Positions 8,473-16,581 of a DNA stretch of 64,000 nucleotides are shown here, piece by piece. The DNA is taken from NCBI GenBank assembly GCA_905233555.1, contig CAJODF010000001.1, forward strand, positions 62,001-126,000, written 5' to 3'. Position numbers and translations under genes: made by a program. The notes beneath the pieces were generated by a model, which worked only from the letters and a program-made list of their open reading frames with translations, was not told where the DNA came from and did no database searches. Origin of the DNA: an uncultured Prevotella sp. Its GTDB lineage: Bacteria; Bacteroidota; Bacteroidia; Bacteroidales; Bacteroidaceae. How positions within the stretch are numbered: position 1 is the first letter of the stretch; every line of letters starts with the position of its first letter.

Positions 8473-9592
8473 TTTTGTAACAACGATGCCTCCTATATGG
8501 CGTGGACTCCAGATACTGCCATTGTGAGAGGACGCCTTCGTTGGTCTCCATTTGGGGACCGGTGATGGCCCAGTCGAAGCCGTAGCGCTGGAACTGCCGG
8601 ATGAGATCGTCGAAGATGAGGGCGTTGGCACCCTTGCTACGATACTCAGGCAATACGCCGATGAGCAGCAGATCGACGATGTTGGTCTTGTGCCACTTCA
8701 GGATCTTCAGCAGGTGCCACCAGCCGAAGGGCAGGAACCGTCCGTCGCGGGTCTTTTGCAGGGCACGGGAGAACGAGGGGAAGGTGATGCCGAAGCCCAC
8801 CATCTTCTCGCCGTCCATGATGGCGGTGACGAGGTTCAGGTCGGCAATCTTGATGTAGTCGTTCACGAGCCGGTCTATCTGTTGCTGCGAGAGTTCGGAG
8901 AAACCATAGAGGTCTTTGTAGGTGGCGTTGAGCAGGTGGAACACCTCGCGGCCCCAACCTTCGTCGATGAGTTCACGACGGGTGAACTTATGGACGCTGA
9001 GGCCATAGCGCTTCTGTACCAGTTGAGTGGTCTTGGCAAACTTGTCGGGCACCACCTCAGGCACCTTCACCTTATATTCCAAGTAGTCGTTGTCCTTTAC
9101 GAAGCCGCTGAGGCGCTCCATGTGTTGCGGGTAGTAGGGGTGGTTGTAGTTGACGTACATCGTGGAGAGTTCCTCAAAACCCTCGACGAGCATACCCTCA
9201 CGGTCGGTGTCGATGAAGCCCATCGGTCCTACAATCTCATTCATGCCTTTTTCGCGTCCCCAGTCCTCGACTGCCTTCAGCAGGGCAGTGGATACCTCAG
9301 TGTCGTCGATGAAATCGAACCATCCGAAACGGACTGCCATACGGTTCCACCGTGCGTTGGCACGGTGATTGATGATAGCCGCCACACGACCTACCACCTT
9401 GTTATCTTGATAGGCCAGGAAATACTCGGCCTCGCAGCACTCGAACGATGGGTTTTTGTCGCGACTCAGCGATGCCATCTCATCGGAATAAAGGTATGGA
9501 ACGGCATATTCACTACCGCGATACAGATCGTAAAAGAACTGGATAAACGCAGTCAGTTGCTGTTTCGATTCAACGCGTTTTATTGTAATCAT
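8462..9592 (-). CDS. GNAT-fold N-acetyltransferase-like protein
   Basis: A 376-residue cytoplasmic protein with two GNAT-like halves. The N-terminal half contains YFLAYQDNKVVGRVAAIIN, a typical beta4-beta5 acyl-CoA binding entry. The C-terminal half contains LLIGVLPEYRSKGANALIF, which resembles motif A (V.p..R.kG). Such long GNAT proteins resemble YghO of E. coli and are widespread in Bacteroidetes; the substrate is unknown. It starts at 9592 with a -7 box (CAAAATTA on the plus strand, 9619-9626) just upstream, and is transcribed away from the acyl-CoA ligase gene. The C-terminal residues KKEL and the stop lie within a 7-bp repeat tract. Confidence 0.75.
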   Translation of the reverse strand: MITIKRVESKQQLTAFIQFFYDLYRGSEYAVPYLYSDEMASLSRDKNPSFECCEAEYFLAYQDNKVVGRVAAIINHRANARWNRMAVRFGWFDFIDDTEVSTALLKAVEDWGREKGMNEIVGPMGFIDTDREGMLVEGFEELSTMYVNYNHPYYPQHMERLSGFVKDNDYLEYKVKVPEVVPDKFAKTTQLVQKRYGLSVHKFTRRELIDEGWGREVFHLLNATYKDLYGFSELSQQQIDRLVNDYIKIADLNLVTAIMDGEKMVGFGITFPSFSRALQKTRDGRFLPFGWWHLLKILKWHKTNIVDLLLIGVLPEYRSKGANALIFDDLIRQFQRYGFDWAITGPQMETNEGVLSQWQYLESTPYRRHRCYKKEL

Positions 9593-9618
9593 CCTATCAG
9601 GTAATGCTTAAGTGGGTG

Positions 9619-9697
9619 CAAAATTACAAAAAAACTTGTTTTGTTGCGTCGTTTCGTGGCAAAAATTTGGCAATATGCGTGATTTTATTTAATTTTG
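9619..9697. promoter_or_regulatory. Divergent promoter pair for the GNAT and acyl-CoA ligase genes
   Basis: The minus-strand -7 box TAATTTTG is at 9619-9626. The plus-strand -7 box TAATTTTG is at 9690-9697, with TTTGG at 9666-9670 (20 bases between TTG and the -7 box). The ligase ATG at 9709 is only 12 bases past the plus -7 box, giving a very short leader. Confidence 0.65.
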
Positions 9698-9708
9698 CAT
9701 CCAAAATA

Positions 9709-11526
9709 ATGATACGTATGCAGACAAACAGTCATTTATCTCGGTTGATACACGATCAGGCCAAGAATTACGGTGATCGTGAGGCACTGATCTATAAGGA
9801 CTTTGGCGGTAAGGAATGGAAGTCGATGTCCTGGAATCAGTTCTCGGAAAAGGTCAAGCAGGTATCGAATGCATTGCTGAATCTCGGCGTGAAGGTGCAG
9901 GAGAATGTGGGCGTGTTTTCGCAGAACTCCATCCAGTACCTGTTCACTGACTTTGGTGCGTGGGGAATCCGGGCAGTGACCATCCCCTTCTATGCCACCT
10001 CGTCGGAGCAGCAGATACAGTTTATGGTCAGCGACGCGAAGATCCGATTCCTCTTCGTCGGTGAGCAGGAACAGTACGATAAGGCCCGGAGGGTGGTGTC
10101 GATGTGTCACTCCCTTGAGCGTATCATCATCTTCGACAAGAACGTACGTATCTCTACCCATGATCCCAATGCGATGTATTTCGACGATTTCCTGAAATAC
10201 GGCGAGAACCTGCCCCGTCAGACGGAGGTGGAGTCGCTGCAGGCTCAGGCTTCGATGGATGATATCGCGAATATACTCTATACCTCTGGCACGACGGGCG
10301 ACTCGAAGGGTGTCATCCTGACCTGTGGGCAGTATCATGCCGCCTTTGTGGCCAATGACAAGTGTGTGCCGGTAGGGGAGAAGGACCGTGTGCTGAACTT
10401 CCTGCCGTTTACCCATATCTTTGAGAAAGGCTGGAAGATCCTCTGTATCACTGAGGGTGCTACGCTGATTGTGAACACCTATCCTCTGGAGGTGCAGCAG
10501 TCGATGAAGGAGACCCATCCCACCTGTATGTCATCGGTGCCCCGTTTCTGGGAGAAGGTGTATATGGGTGTGCTGGAACAGATTGAGAAGGCGAGCGTCA
10601 CCAAGCGCAAGTTATTCCAGCATGCGCTGAGTGTCGGTAAGAAGCATAATATCGACTATATCTCGAAGGGAAAGCGTCCGCCGTTGGCCCTGCATTTAGA
10701 GTATGAGGTGTTGAACAAGACCGTTTTTTCTCTCGTCCGTAAGGAGTTGGGACTGGAGAACGCCCATTTCTTCCCCACGGCAGGGGCTACGGTGAACCCG
10801 AAGGTGGAGGAGTTCGTGCATGCCATTGGTATCAATATGATTGTGGGCTACGGTCTGACAGAGAGTCTGGCTACCGTGAGTTGTAACCACCTTGGCGAGC
10901 CCTGGACAGTAGGTGGTGTGGGTATTCCCATCGAGGGTATCGACATTAAGATCAGTGACGAGGGTGAGGTGCTGTTGAAGGGGCCGACCATCACCATCGG
11001 CTATTACAACCGTGACGACCTGACCCGTGAAGCCTTTACTGAGGACGGTTATTTCAAGACTGGCGACTCGGGCTATCTGAAGGACGGCGAACTCTTCCTG
11101 AAGGAGCGTATCAAAGACCTCTACAAGACCTCGAACGGCAAATATATCGCGCCGCAGATGATTGAGTCGAAGTTGCTGGTGGATAAGTTTATCGACCAAA
11201 TCGCCATCATCGCCGACCAGCGTAAGTTCGTATCGGCGCTGATTATCCCCGTCTATCCGTTGTTGGAGGAGTATGCCCGGGAGCATAATATCCCGTTTGA
11301 GAACCGCGAGGAACTCTGCGCTGACCCGAGGATTAATGAGATGATGAAGGAACGTATAGACACCTTACAGCAGCAGTTGGCCCACTACGAGCAGATCAAG
11401 CGTTTCACCCTGTTGCCTCACCACTTCTCGATGGAGAAGGGCGAACTCACGAACACGCTGAAGATCAAACGTCGTGTGCTGAATGAGAACTACCGCAAGG
11501 AGATTGATGCAATGTATGCGGAATAG
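9709..11526 (+). CDS. Long-chain fatty-acid--CoA ligase (AMP-binding)
   Basis: A 605-residue member of the ANL adenylating superfamily that would activate fatty acids with ATP and CoA at the membrane. Motifs seen: the P-loop YTSGTTGDSKGV (A3), GYGLTESLA (A5), the YFKTGDSGYL segment (A7) and FLKERIKDLYKTSNGKYIAP (A8-A10 region). C-terminal NTLKIKRR carries the likely catalytic lysine. The frame is open further upstream to 9604, but that region contains the promoter; ATG 9709 (or 9718) right after the -7 box is the sensible start. prfB follows 31 bases downstream, so the two may be cotranscribed. Confidence 0.85.
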   Translation: MIRMQTNSHLSRLIHDQAKNYGDREALIYKDFGGKEWKSMSWNQFSEKVKQVSNALLNLGVKVQENVGVFSQNSIQYLFTDFGAWGIRAVTIPFYATSSEQQIQFMVSDAKIRFLFVGEQEQYDKARRVVSMCHSLERIIIFDKNVRISTHDPNAMYFDDFLKYGENLPRQTEVESLQAQASMDDIANILYTSGTTGDSKGVILTCGQYHAAFVANDKCVPVGEKDRVLNFLPFTHIFEKGWKILCITEGATLIVNTYPLEVQQSMKETHPTCMSSVPRFWEKVYMGVLEQIEKASVTKRKLFQHALSVGKKHNIDYISKGKRPPLALHLEYEVLNKTVFSLVRKELGLENAHFFPTAGATVNPKVEEFVHAIGINMIVGYGLTESLATVSCNHLGEPWTVGGVGIPIEGIDIKISDEGEVLLKGPTITIGYYNRDDLTREAFTEDGYFKTGDSGYLKDGELFLKERIKDLYKTSNGKYIAPQMIESKLLVDKFIDQIAIIADQRKFVSALIIPVYPLLEEYAREHNIPFENREELCADPRINEMMKERIDTLQQQLAHYEQIKRFTLLPHHFSMEKGELTNTLKIKRRVLNENYRKEIDAMYAE

Positions 11527-11528
11527 AA

Positions 11529-11553
11529 GGGAAGTTAAAGGGAAGTTAAAGGG
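11529..11553 (+). repeat. 11-bp direct repeat carrying the prfB ribosome-binding region
   Basis: GGGAAGTTAAA occurs at 11529-11539 and 11540-11550, followed by GGG. The final purine-rich AAAGGGA lies just before the prfB ATG at 11558 and probably serves as its ribosome-binding site. Confidence 0.6.
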
Positions 11554-11557
11554 ACAA

Positions 11558-12685
11558 ATGATAACTCAGGATCAACTGAAGGATGTACTGGAGAGAGCCG
11601 ATGCGCTGCATCGGTATCTGGAAATAGATAAGAAACAGATGGAGTACGAGGAGGAAGATCTTCGTACACAGGCACCTGACTTCTGGGAAGACCGCAAGCG
11701 GGCCGAGGAGCAGATGAAGAAGGTGAAGGGTATCAAGAAATGGCTCGACGGCTATAAAGAGGTCCGTACTCTGGCCGATGAGTTGCAACTAGCCTTCGAC
11801 TTTTATAAGGATGAGATGGTGACCGAGGAGGAGGTGGATGACACCTATGCCAAGGCGATGCAGGCCATTGAGGACCTGGAACTGAAGAATATGCTCCGTC
11901 AGAAGGAAGACCCGATGGAGGCGGTGCTGAAGATCAACAGTGGTGCCGGTGGTACAGAGGCACAGGACTGGGCTTCGATGCTGATGCGTATGTATATGCG
12001 CTGGGCAGAGGCACACGGTTATAAGGTGACCATCTCGAACCTGCTCGACGGTGATGAGGCCGGTATCAAGAGTGTGACGATGCAGATAGAGGGTGGCGAC
12101 TATGCCTACGGCTATCTGAAGAGTGAGAACGGCGTGCACCGTCTGGTACGTGTATCACCGTTTAACGCCCAGGGAAAGCGTATGACTTCGTTCGCCTCTG
12201 TGTTCGTCTCACCGTTGGTGGATGACACCATTGAGGTGTATGTCGATCCCGCCAAACTCTCGTGGGACACGTTCCGCTCGAGTGGTGCCGGTGGTCAGAA
12301 CGTGAACAAGGTTGAGTCGGGTGTGCGTCTGCGTTACTGGTACACCGATCCCGATACAGGTGAGGAAGAGGAAATCCTCATTGAGAACACGGAGACCCGT
12401 GACCAGCCGAAGAACAAGGAGCGTGCGATGACCTTGTTGAAGTCACAACTCTACGACCGCGCGATGAAGAAGCGTCTGGAGGCTCAGGCGAAGATCGAGG
12501 CGGGTAAGAAGAAGATCGAATGGGGTAGTCAGATACGCTCGTATGTCTTCGACGACCGCCGTGTCAAGGACCATCGCACTAATTATCAGACTACCGATGT
12601 CGATGCCGTGATGAACGGCAAGATAGACGATTTCATCAAGGCCTACCTGATGGAGTTCCCCGTAAACGACGACGATAATCAATAA
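11558..12685 (+). CDS. prfB: Peptide chain release factor 2
   Basis: A 375-residue class I release factor that ends translation at UGA and UAA codons. The stop-recognition tripeptide SPF occurs in RVSPFNAQGKRMTSF, and the peptidyl-tRNA hydrolysis motif GGQ in SSGAGGQNVNKVES. The N-terminal coiled-coil helices (DVLERADALHRYLEIDKK...) align with E. coli RF2 without interruption. The programmed +1 frameshift at an in-frame UGA that controls prfB in many bacteria is absent: the frame is continuous from ATG 11558. That start is supported by the purine-rich site just upstream. The frame extends back to 11483, but only into the ligase gene. Confidence 0.95.
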   Translation: MITQDQLKDVLERADALHRYLEIDKKQMEYEEEDLRTQAPDFWEDRKRAEEQMKKVKGIKKWLDGYKEVRTLADELQLAFDFYKDEMVTEEEVDDTYAKAMQAIEDLELKNMLRQKEDPMEAVLKINSGAGGTEAQDWASMLMRMYMRWAEAHGYKVTISNLLDGDEAGIKSVTMQIEGGDYAYGYLKSENGVHRLVRVSPFNAQGKRMTSFASVFVSPLVDDTIEVYVDPAKLSWDTFRSSGAGGQNVNKVESGVRLRYWYTDPDTGEEEEILIENTETRDQPKNKERAMTLLKSQLYDRAMKKRLEAQAKIEAGKKKIEWGSQIRSYVFDDRRVKDHRTNYQTTDVDAVMNGKIDDFIKAYLMEFPVNDDDNQ

Positions 12686-12709
12686 TAACAATAAAAACTA
12701 AAAAGTATT

Positions 12710-12868
12710 ATGGCACAAATTGCAAAAGCATCAAAGGCAACCACCAAGAAGGCGGCCTATCAGAAGAAAGTAGAAGACAAGGGTAAGAAGGTAGTGAATT
12801 GGATCTTTATCTGTCTGATTGCACTCGCACTCTTGTTCGTGGTCTATTCCGTCTTCATCGTATCTTAA
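12710..12868 (+). CDS. Small single-span membrane protein (52 residues)
   Basis: ATG at 12710, TAA at 12866-12868. The first 28 residues are strongly basic (repeated K, beginning MAQIAKASKATTKKAAYQKK). One membrane segment follows, WIFICLIALALLFVVYSVFI, which ends at the C-terminus. The topology should be a positive cytoplasmic tail with the helix in the inner membrane. The stop codon overlaps the next start (TAATG), which indicates translational coupling with the CYTH gene. It lies 24 bases after prfB. I do not recognise a named family; small conserved membrane proteins of this kind occur next to prfB in related genomes only as far as I can recall, so this context should be treated as unverified. 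Confidence 0.7.
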   Translation: MAQIAKASKATTKKAAYQKKVEDKGKKVVNWIFICLIALALLFVVYSVFIVS

Positions 12869-13368
12869 TGCAAGGTCTGGAGATAGAACGCAAATTCCTG
12901 GTGAAAGGTGACGGCTATAAGCAACAGGCTTATGGCAGTAGCCGTATCAAACAAGGTTATATCTGCAGCAGTCACGGACGTACCGTCAGGGTACGCATCC
13001 GTGACGAACGCGGATACCTGACCATCAAAGGCCCCTCGGAGAATGGTGGACTGAGTCGTTATGAGTTTGAGAAGGAGATTTCTCTCGACGAGGCGGAGCA
13101 CCTGATGCAACTCTGTGAACCGGGCATCATCGACAAGACCCGTTGGCTCGTGAAGAGCGGCAGGCACACCTTTGAGGTGGATGAGTTCTATGGCGAGAAT
13201 GCAGGACTGGTGATGGCCGAGGTGGAACTTGGTGCCGAGGATGAATCCTATGAAAAACCCGATTTCATCGGTCAGGAAGTGACCGGTGACCGCAGATACT
13301 ACAACTCACATCTGAGGAAGAATCCCTTCAGCGTCTGGGGAAAATCAGCAGAATCAACAGACCGATAA
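12868..13368 (+). CDS. CYTH domain protein (inorganic triphosphatase-like)
   Basis: A 166-residue single-domain CYTH protein. The signature ExExK is present as LEIERKFLVKG at residues 4-14. The tunnel of alternating charged residues is visible in RIKQGYI, TVRVRIRDERGYLTIKGP, YEFEKEI and FEVDEFYGENAGLVMAEVEL. Family members hydrolyse inorganic triphosphate or related triphosphates with Mg2+ or Mn2+ in the cytoplasm. The start ATG at 12868 overlaps the TAA of the preceding small gene by one base. The 3' end overlaps the convergent VanZ-like gene by 41 bases. Confidence 0.85.
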   Translation: MQGLEIERKFLVKGDGYKQQAYGSSRIKQGYICSSHGRTVRVRIRDERGYLTIKGPSENGGLSRYEFEKEISLDEAEHLMQLCEPGIIDKTRWLVKSGRHTFEVDEFYGENAGLVMAEVELGAEDESYEKPDFIGQEVTGDRRYYNSHLRKNPFSVWGKSAESTDR

Positions 13369-13711
13369 CGGCTGCGACTGTGACACCTGTGGCATTGGCA
13401 GCCAGGTCGAGGAAGTCGCCACTGCGGTGACCGCCTGTGCAGTATTCCTGTAACAACTCAATGATACCGCTCATCAGGATGGGTGCCAGCCATCCCCAGA
13501 AAAACAGTTTCTCATAGTCTGGTTTCTTGTGCTTGAAATAGTATTCCAGCCAGACGACGGTGAAGGTGCCCCCATACATCAGGATATGGACCCACTTGTC
13601 GATGAAACGGACATTATCGAGTGGGGTTTCTGGGAAGAAGGGGGTCAGGGACAGGATCCATATCAGGGCGATACAGACCACGGAAAGCGGGTATTTCTTT
13701 ATATTGACCAT
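13328..13711 (-). CDS. VanZ-like family membrane protein
   Basis: A 127-residue membrane protein with about four hydrophobic segments. It has the VanZ-family pattern DKWVHILMYGGTF, then GIIELLQEYCTGGHRSGDFLDLAANATG (read here as E..Q...R..D..D...N..G), then a final membrane helix. VanZ relatives confer low-level teicoplanin resistance, but most family members, including this one, have no known role. The start at 13711 is chosen because a -7 box (minus strand, 13723-13730) sits right upstream. The longer frame to 13864 crosses the promoter region. Its 3' end overlaps the CYTH gene on the other strand. Confidence 0.8.
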   Translation of the reverse strand: MVNIKKYPLSVVCIALIWILSLTPFFPETPLDNVRFIDKWVHILMYGGTFTVVWLEYYFKHKKPDYEKLFFWGWLAPILMSGIIELLQEYCTGGHRSGDFLDLAANATGVTVAAVIGLLILLIFPRR

Positions 13712-13720
13712 TATTTCGGG

Positions 13721-13785
13721 TGCAAAATTACGAAATAATTGTGAATTATGAATTGTGAATTGTGAATTATTTTGTAATTTTGCAG
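13721..13785. promoter_or_regulatory. 65-bp palindromic bidirectional promoter element, copy A
   Basis: Left arm TGCAAAATTACGAAATAATT (13721-13740) is the inverse of 13765-13784 with one mismatch. The arms contain outward-facing -7 boxes (TAATTTTG) at 13723-13730 (minus, for the VanZ-like gene) and 13775-13782 (plus, for the NSS transporter). Between them run 7-bp units GTGAATT/ATGAATT (13741-13768). A copy with 58 of 65 bases identical lies at 25914-25978. Confidence 0.8.
13741..13768. repeat. 7-bp tandem repeat core, four units
   Basis: GTGAATT, ATGAATT, GTGAATT, GTGAATT without gaps, inside the divergent promoter element. Confidence 0.85.
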
Positions 13786-13808
13786 CGAAAACATTTGAGA
13801 TAGAGCAA

Positions 13809-15179
13809 ATGGCTAATTTGGAAAGAGTTAGTTTTGGCAGCAAACTCGGGGTTATCCTGGCCACAGCCGGTTCGGCAGTGGGACTGGGTAACGTGTGGCG
13901 CTTCCCCTATATGACAGGACAGAACGGTGGTGCCGTGTTTATCCTGATCTATGTGGGTTGTGTGCTGCTTTTGGGCATCCCTTGTATGATCAGTGAGTTT
14001 ATCATCGGTCGTCATGCACAGGCCAATACCGCCCGGGCGTATATTAAGGTGGGAGGACGACGGAATCCGCTCTCCCTGATCGGTTATATGAGTGTGCTCA
14101 CGGGTTTCCTGATTACCGGCTATTACGCTGTGGTGTCGGGTTGGTGCCTGCAGTATATATATGCATCACTATTGGGTCATTTGAATGGCGACCCGGAATA
14201 CTTCATGAATTATTTCGAGGCATTCTCGCAGGATCCCGTCAAACCAATCTTCTGGACCGTCCTTATCCTCTTTGCCACTTTCCTGATTATCGAACATGGG
14301 GTGCGCGACGGCATTGAACGGGCCTCGAAACTACTGATGCCCACCTTGTTTATTTTGTTGCTGATCATCGTGGGCGCCTCGTGCATGTTGCCCAATGCCA
14401 AGAGTGGTGTCGAATTCCTGTTTAAGCCGGACTGGAGCATGATCAATGGTGATGTGTTCCTTGGGGCACTCGGACAGTCTTTTTATTCAATGAGTATTGC
14501 CATGGGTTGTATCTGTACCTATGCCAGTTATTTCGCCAAGCATACGAACCTGACGGCTTCGGCTATCCAGATAGGTGTGATCGACTCGATTGTGGCTATC
14601 CTGGCAGGACTGATGATCTTCCCGGCAGCCTTCTCCGTAGGCGTGAACCCAGACAGCGGTCCCTCGCTGATCTTTATCACTTTGCCGAATGTGTTCCAGC
14701 AGGCATTCAGTGACCTCCCTGTGGTGGGTTACATCATCTCGCTGATGTTCTATCTGTTGCTGTCGCTGGCTGCCCTCACTTCGCTGATGTCACTTCATGA
14801 GGTAAGTACCTCCTTCTTCCAAGAGGAGTTACGCATCACCCGTAAGTCGGCAGCCTTAATTGTGACCATCTCCTGTTGTGTGATTGGTGCCTTCTGCTCC
14901 CTGTCACTCGGACCCACCGGACAGTTTATGCAATTCCTGGGCAAGTCGTTGTTTGATCTCTTCGACTTTGTGACGGGACAGATCTTCCTGCCGGTGGTCG
15001 GGTTCCTGACCTGTATCTTGATTGGCTGGTTCGTACCGCATAAGTTGGTACGCGACGAGTTTACGAATTACGGAACACTACGGGTGCAGCACTATTTCCA
15101 CGTCTATCTCTTCTTGGTGAAGTATGTCTGTCCGATTTGTATCCTGTTTATATTCCTGCATCAATTGGGTCTTCTATGA
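13809..15179 (+). CDS. Sodium-dependent transporter (NSS/SNF family), first of two
   Basis: A 456-residue inner membrane symporter of the neurotransmitter:sodium symporter family. The first transmembrane helix has the conserved unwound signature GSAVGLGNVWRFPY, which in LeuT and MhsT carries the sodium and substrate contacts. Around 11-12 membrane helices are visible. Further conserved elements are SFYSMSIAMGCICTYASYF and VNPDSGPSLIFITLPNVF. Substrates are most likely amino acids, but the specificity cannot be read from the sequence. ATG 13809 is chosen because it follows the -7 box at 13775-13782 and begins MANLERVSFGSKLG, as in relatives. It overlaps the second transporter by 4 bases (ATGA). 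Confidence 0.9.
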   Translation: MANLERVSFGSKLGVILATAGSAVGLGNVWRFPYMTGQNGGAVFILIYVGCVLLLGIPCMISEFIIGRHAQANTARAYIKVGGRRNPLSLIGYMSVLTGFLITGYYAVVSGWCLQYIYASLLGHLNGDPEYFMNYFEAFSQDPVKPIFWTVLILFATFLIIEHGVRDGIERASKLLMPTLFILLLIIVGASCMLPNAKSGVEFLFKPDWSMINGDVFLGALGQSFYSMSIAMGCICTYASYFAKHTNLTASAIQIGVIDSIVAILAGLMIFPAAFSVGVNPDSGPSLIFITLPNVFQQAFSDLPVVGYIISLMFYLLLSLAALTSLMSLHEVSTSFFQEELRITRKSAALIVTISCCVIGAFCSLSLGPTGQFMQFLGKSLFDLFDFVTGQIFLPVVGFLTCILIGWFVPHKLVRDEFTNYGTLRVQHYFHVYLFLVKYVCPICILFIFLHQLGLL

Positions 15180-16531
15180 GCGAGAGAGCGAATTTTGGCA
15201 GTAAAGTGGGCGTCGTCCTGGCAACGGCAGGTTCTGCCGTAGGACTGGGTAACGTGTGGCGCTTCCCGTTTATGGCGGGACATAACGGCGGGGCAGTCTT
15301 TATGTTGGTTTATCTGGGTTGTATCCTCTTGTTGGGTATCCCGGGGATGGTCAGTGAGTTTATTGTGGGCCGCCACTCGCAGGCGAATGCAGCACGTGCC
15401 TATGGTACTCTGACAAACAAAAAGGGCTGGGGAATCATTGGTCTGTTGGGTATCCTTACCTCTACGATTATCCTCGGTTTCTATTCCGTGGTGGCTGGTT
15501 GGTGCCTGCAATATCTGGGAGCCTCCGCTGTAGGCGGACTGAAAGGGGATACGGCCTACGTCCAACAGTATTTCCAGACTTTTTCAGGCGATCCTGTCAA
15601 ACCGGCCGTCCTGGGTATCGCCTTTATCCTGATCACGCATTTCATCATTGTACGAGGGGTGCGTAATGGGATTGAAAAGGCTTCTAAGTTGCTGATGCCG
15701 CTGTTGTTTATCCTGTTGCTCATCATCGTGATAGCCTCCTGTTCATTGCCGAATGCGTCGGAGGGTATTGAGTTCTTGTTGAAGCCGGATTTCTCGAAGG
15801 TGAACAACAAGATGTTCTTAGAGGCACTCGGACAGGCTTTCTTCTCGTTGAGTCTCGGTACGGCCTGTCTCTGTACTTACGCCAGTTATTATTCTCGCCA
15901 GACCCATCTGCTGCAATCTGCCACACAGATAGCACTGGTCGATTTCCTGATAGCCCTGATGGCTGGACTGATGATTTTCCCGGCTGCCTTCTCTGTGGGC
16001 GTACAGCCTGATAGCGGTCCCTCCCTGATCTTTATCACTTTGCCCGGGGTATTCCAGCAGGCTTTTTCTTTTTTGCCTGCATTGGGCTATGTCATCTCCC
16101 TGATGTTCTATGCCCTGCTGATATTTGCCGCCCTGACCTCTACCATCTCCATGCATGAGATTGGTACGGCTTTCTTCCATGAGGAACTGAAGATGAAGCG
16201 ACCTGTCGCTGCCTGGATAGAGACGATCGTGTGCAGTCTGATTGCCGTCTTCTGTTCGTTGTCGGTAGGTAACCCCGATATCCAGGTGCTGGGAATGCCC
16301 CTGATGGATTTCTGTGACCATCTGACAGCCCAGTATATGTTGCCAGCCGGTGCCTTGTTGACGAGTATCCTGGTGGGTTGGTTTGCCTCGAAGGCCTTGG
16401 TGCGTGAGGAGTTTACCAATTGGGAGACAGGCGGTCCTAAGTCGCTTTTCGGGGTCTATCTGTTTTGTGTCCGTTATATCGTGCCCGTCTGTATATTCCT
16501 GATACTCATGCATCAGTTTGGGGTGATATAG
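15176..16531 (+). CDS. Sodium-dependent transporter (NSS/SNF family), second of two
   Basis: A 451-residue NSS-family symporter clearly paralogous to the gene before it. Both share FGSKxGVxLATAGSAVGLGN, the GVRxGIEKASKLLMPLLFILLLIIV block and VQPDSGPSLIFITLPGVF. The start ATG (15176) overlaps the previous stop as ATGA, so the pair is translationally coupled. The two genes look like a tandem duplication that has diverged throughout, which may give two substrate ranges or a heteromeric pair. Substrate unknown, amino acids likely. Confidence 0.9.
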   Translation: MSERANFGSKVGVVLATAGSAVGLGNVWRFPFMAGHNGGAVFMLVYLGCILLLGIPGMVSEFIVGRHSQANAARAYGTLTNKKGWGIIGLLGILTSTIILGFYSVVAGWCLQYLGASAVGGLKGDTAYVQQYFQTFSGDPVKPAVLGIAFILITHFIIVRGVRNGIEKASKLLMPLLFILLLIIVIASCSLPNASEGIEFLLKPDFSKVNNKMFLEALGQAFFSLSLGTACLCTYASYYSRQTHLLQSATQIALVDFLIALMAGLMIFPAAFSVGVQPDSGPSLIFITLPGVFQQAFSFLPALGYVISLMFYALLIFAALTSTISMHEIGTAFFHEELKMKRPVAAWIETIVCSLIAVFCSLSVGNPDIQVLGMPLMDFCDHLTAQYMLPAGALLTSILVGWFASKALVREEFTNWETGGPKSLFGVYLFCVRYIVPVCIFLILMHQFGVI

Positions 16532-16537
16532 AGGGAA

Positions 16538-16572
16538 GATGTATGATGTAAGATGTATGATGTAAGATGTAA
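16538..16572 (+). repeat. 7-bp tandem repeat, five units
   Basis: GATGTAT, GATGTAA, GATGTAT, GATGTAA, GATGTAA fill the gap between the second NSS transporter and the helix-hairpin-helix gene. Confidence 0.9.
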
Positions 16573-16581
16573 GAGAATACT

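Noticed and set aside
9604..9708. N-terminal extension of the acyl-CoA ligase
   Set aside because: The region contains divergent promoter boxes, and the encoded residues do not resemble the family.
13712..13864. Longer start of the VanZ-like gene
   Set aside because: It would cross the bidirectional promoter element and the repeat, giving a low-complexity peptide.
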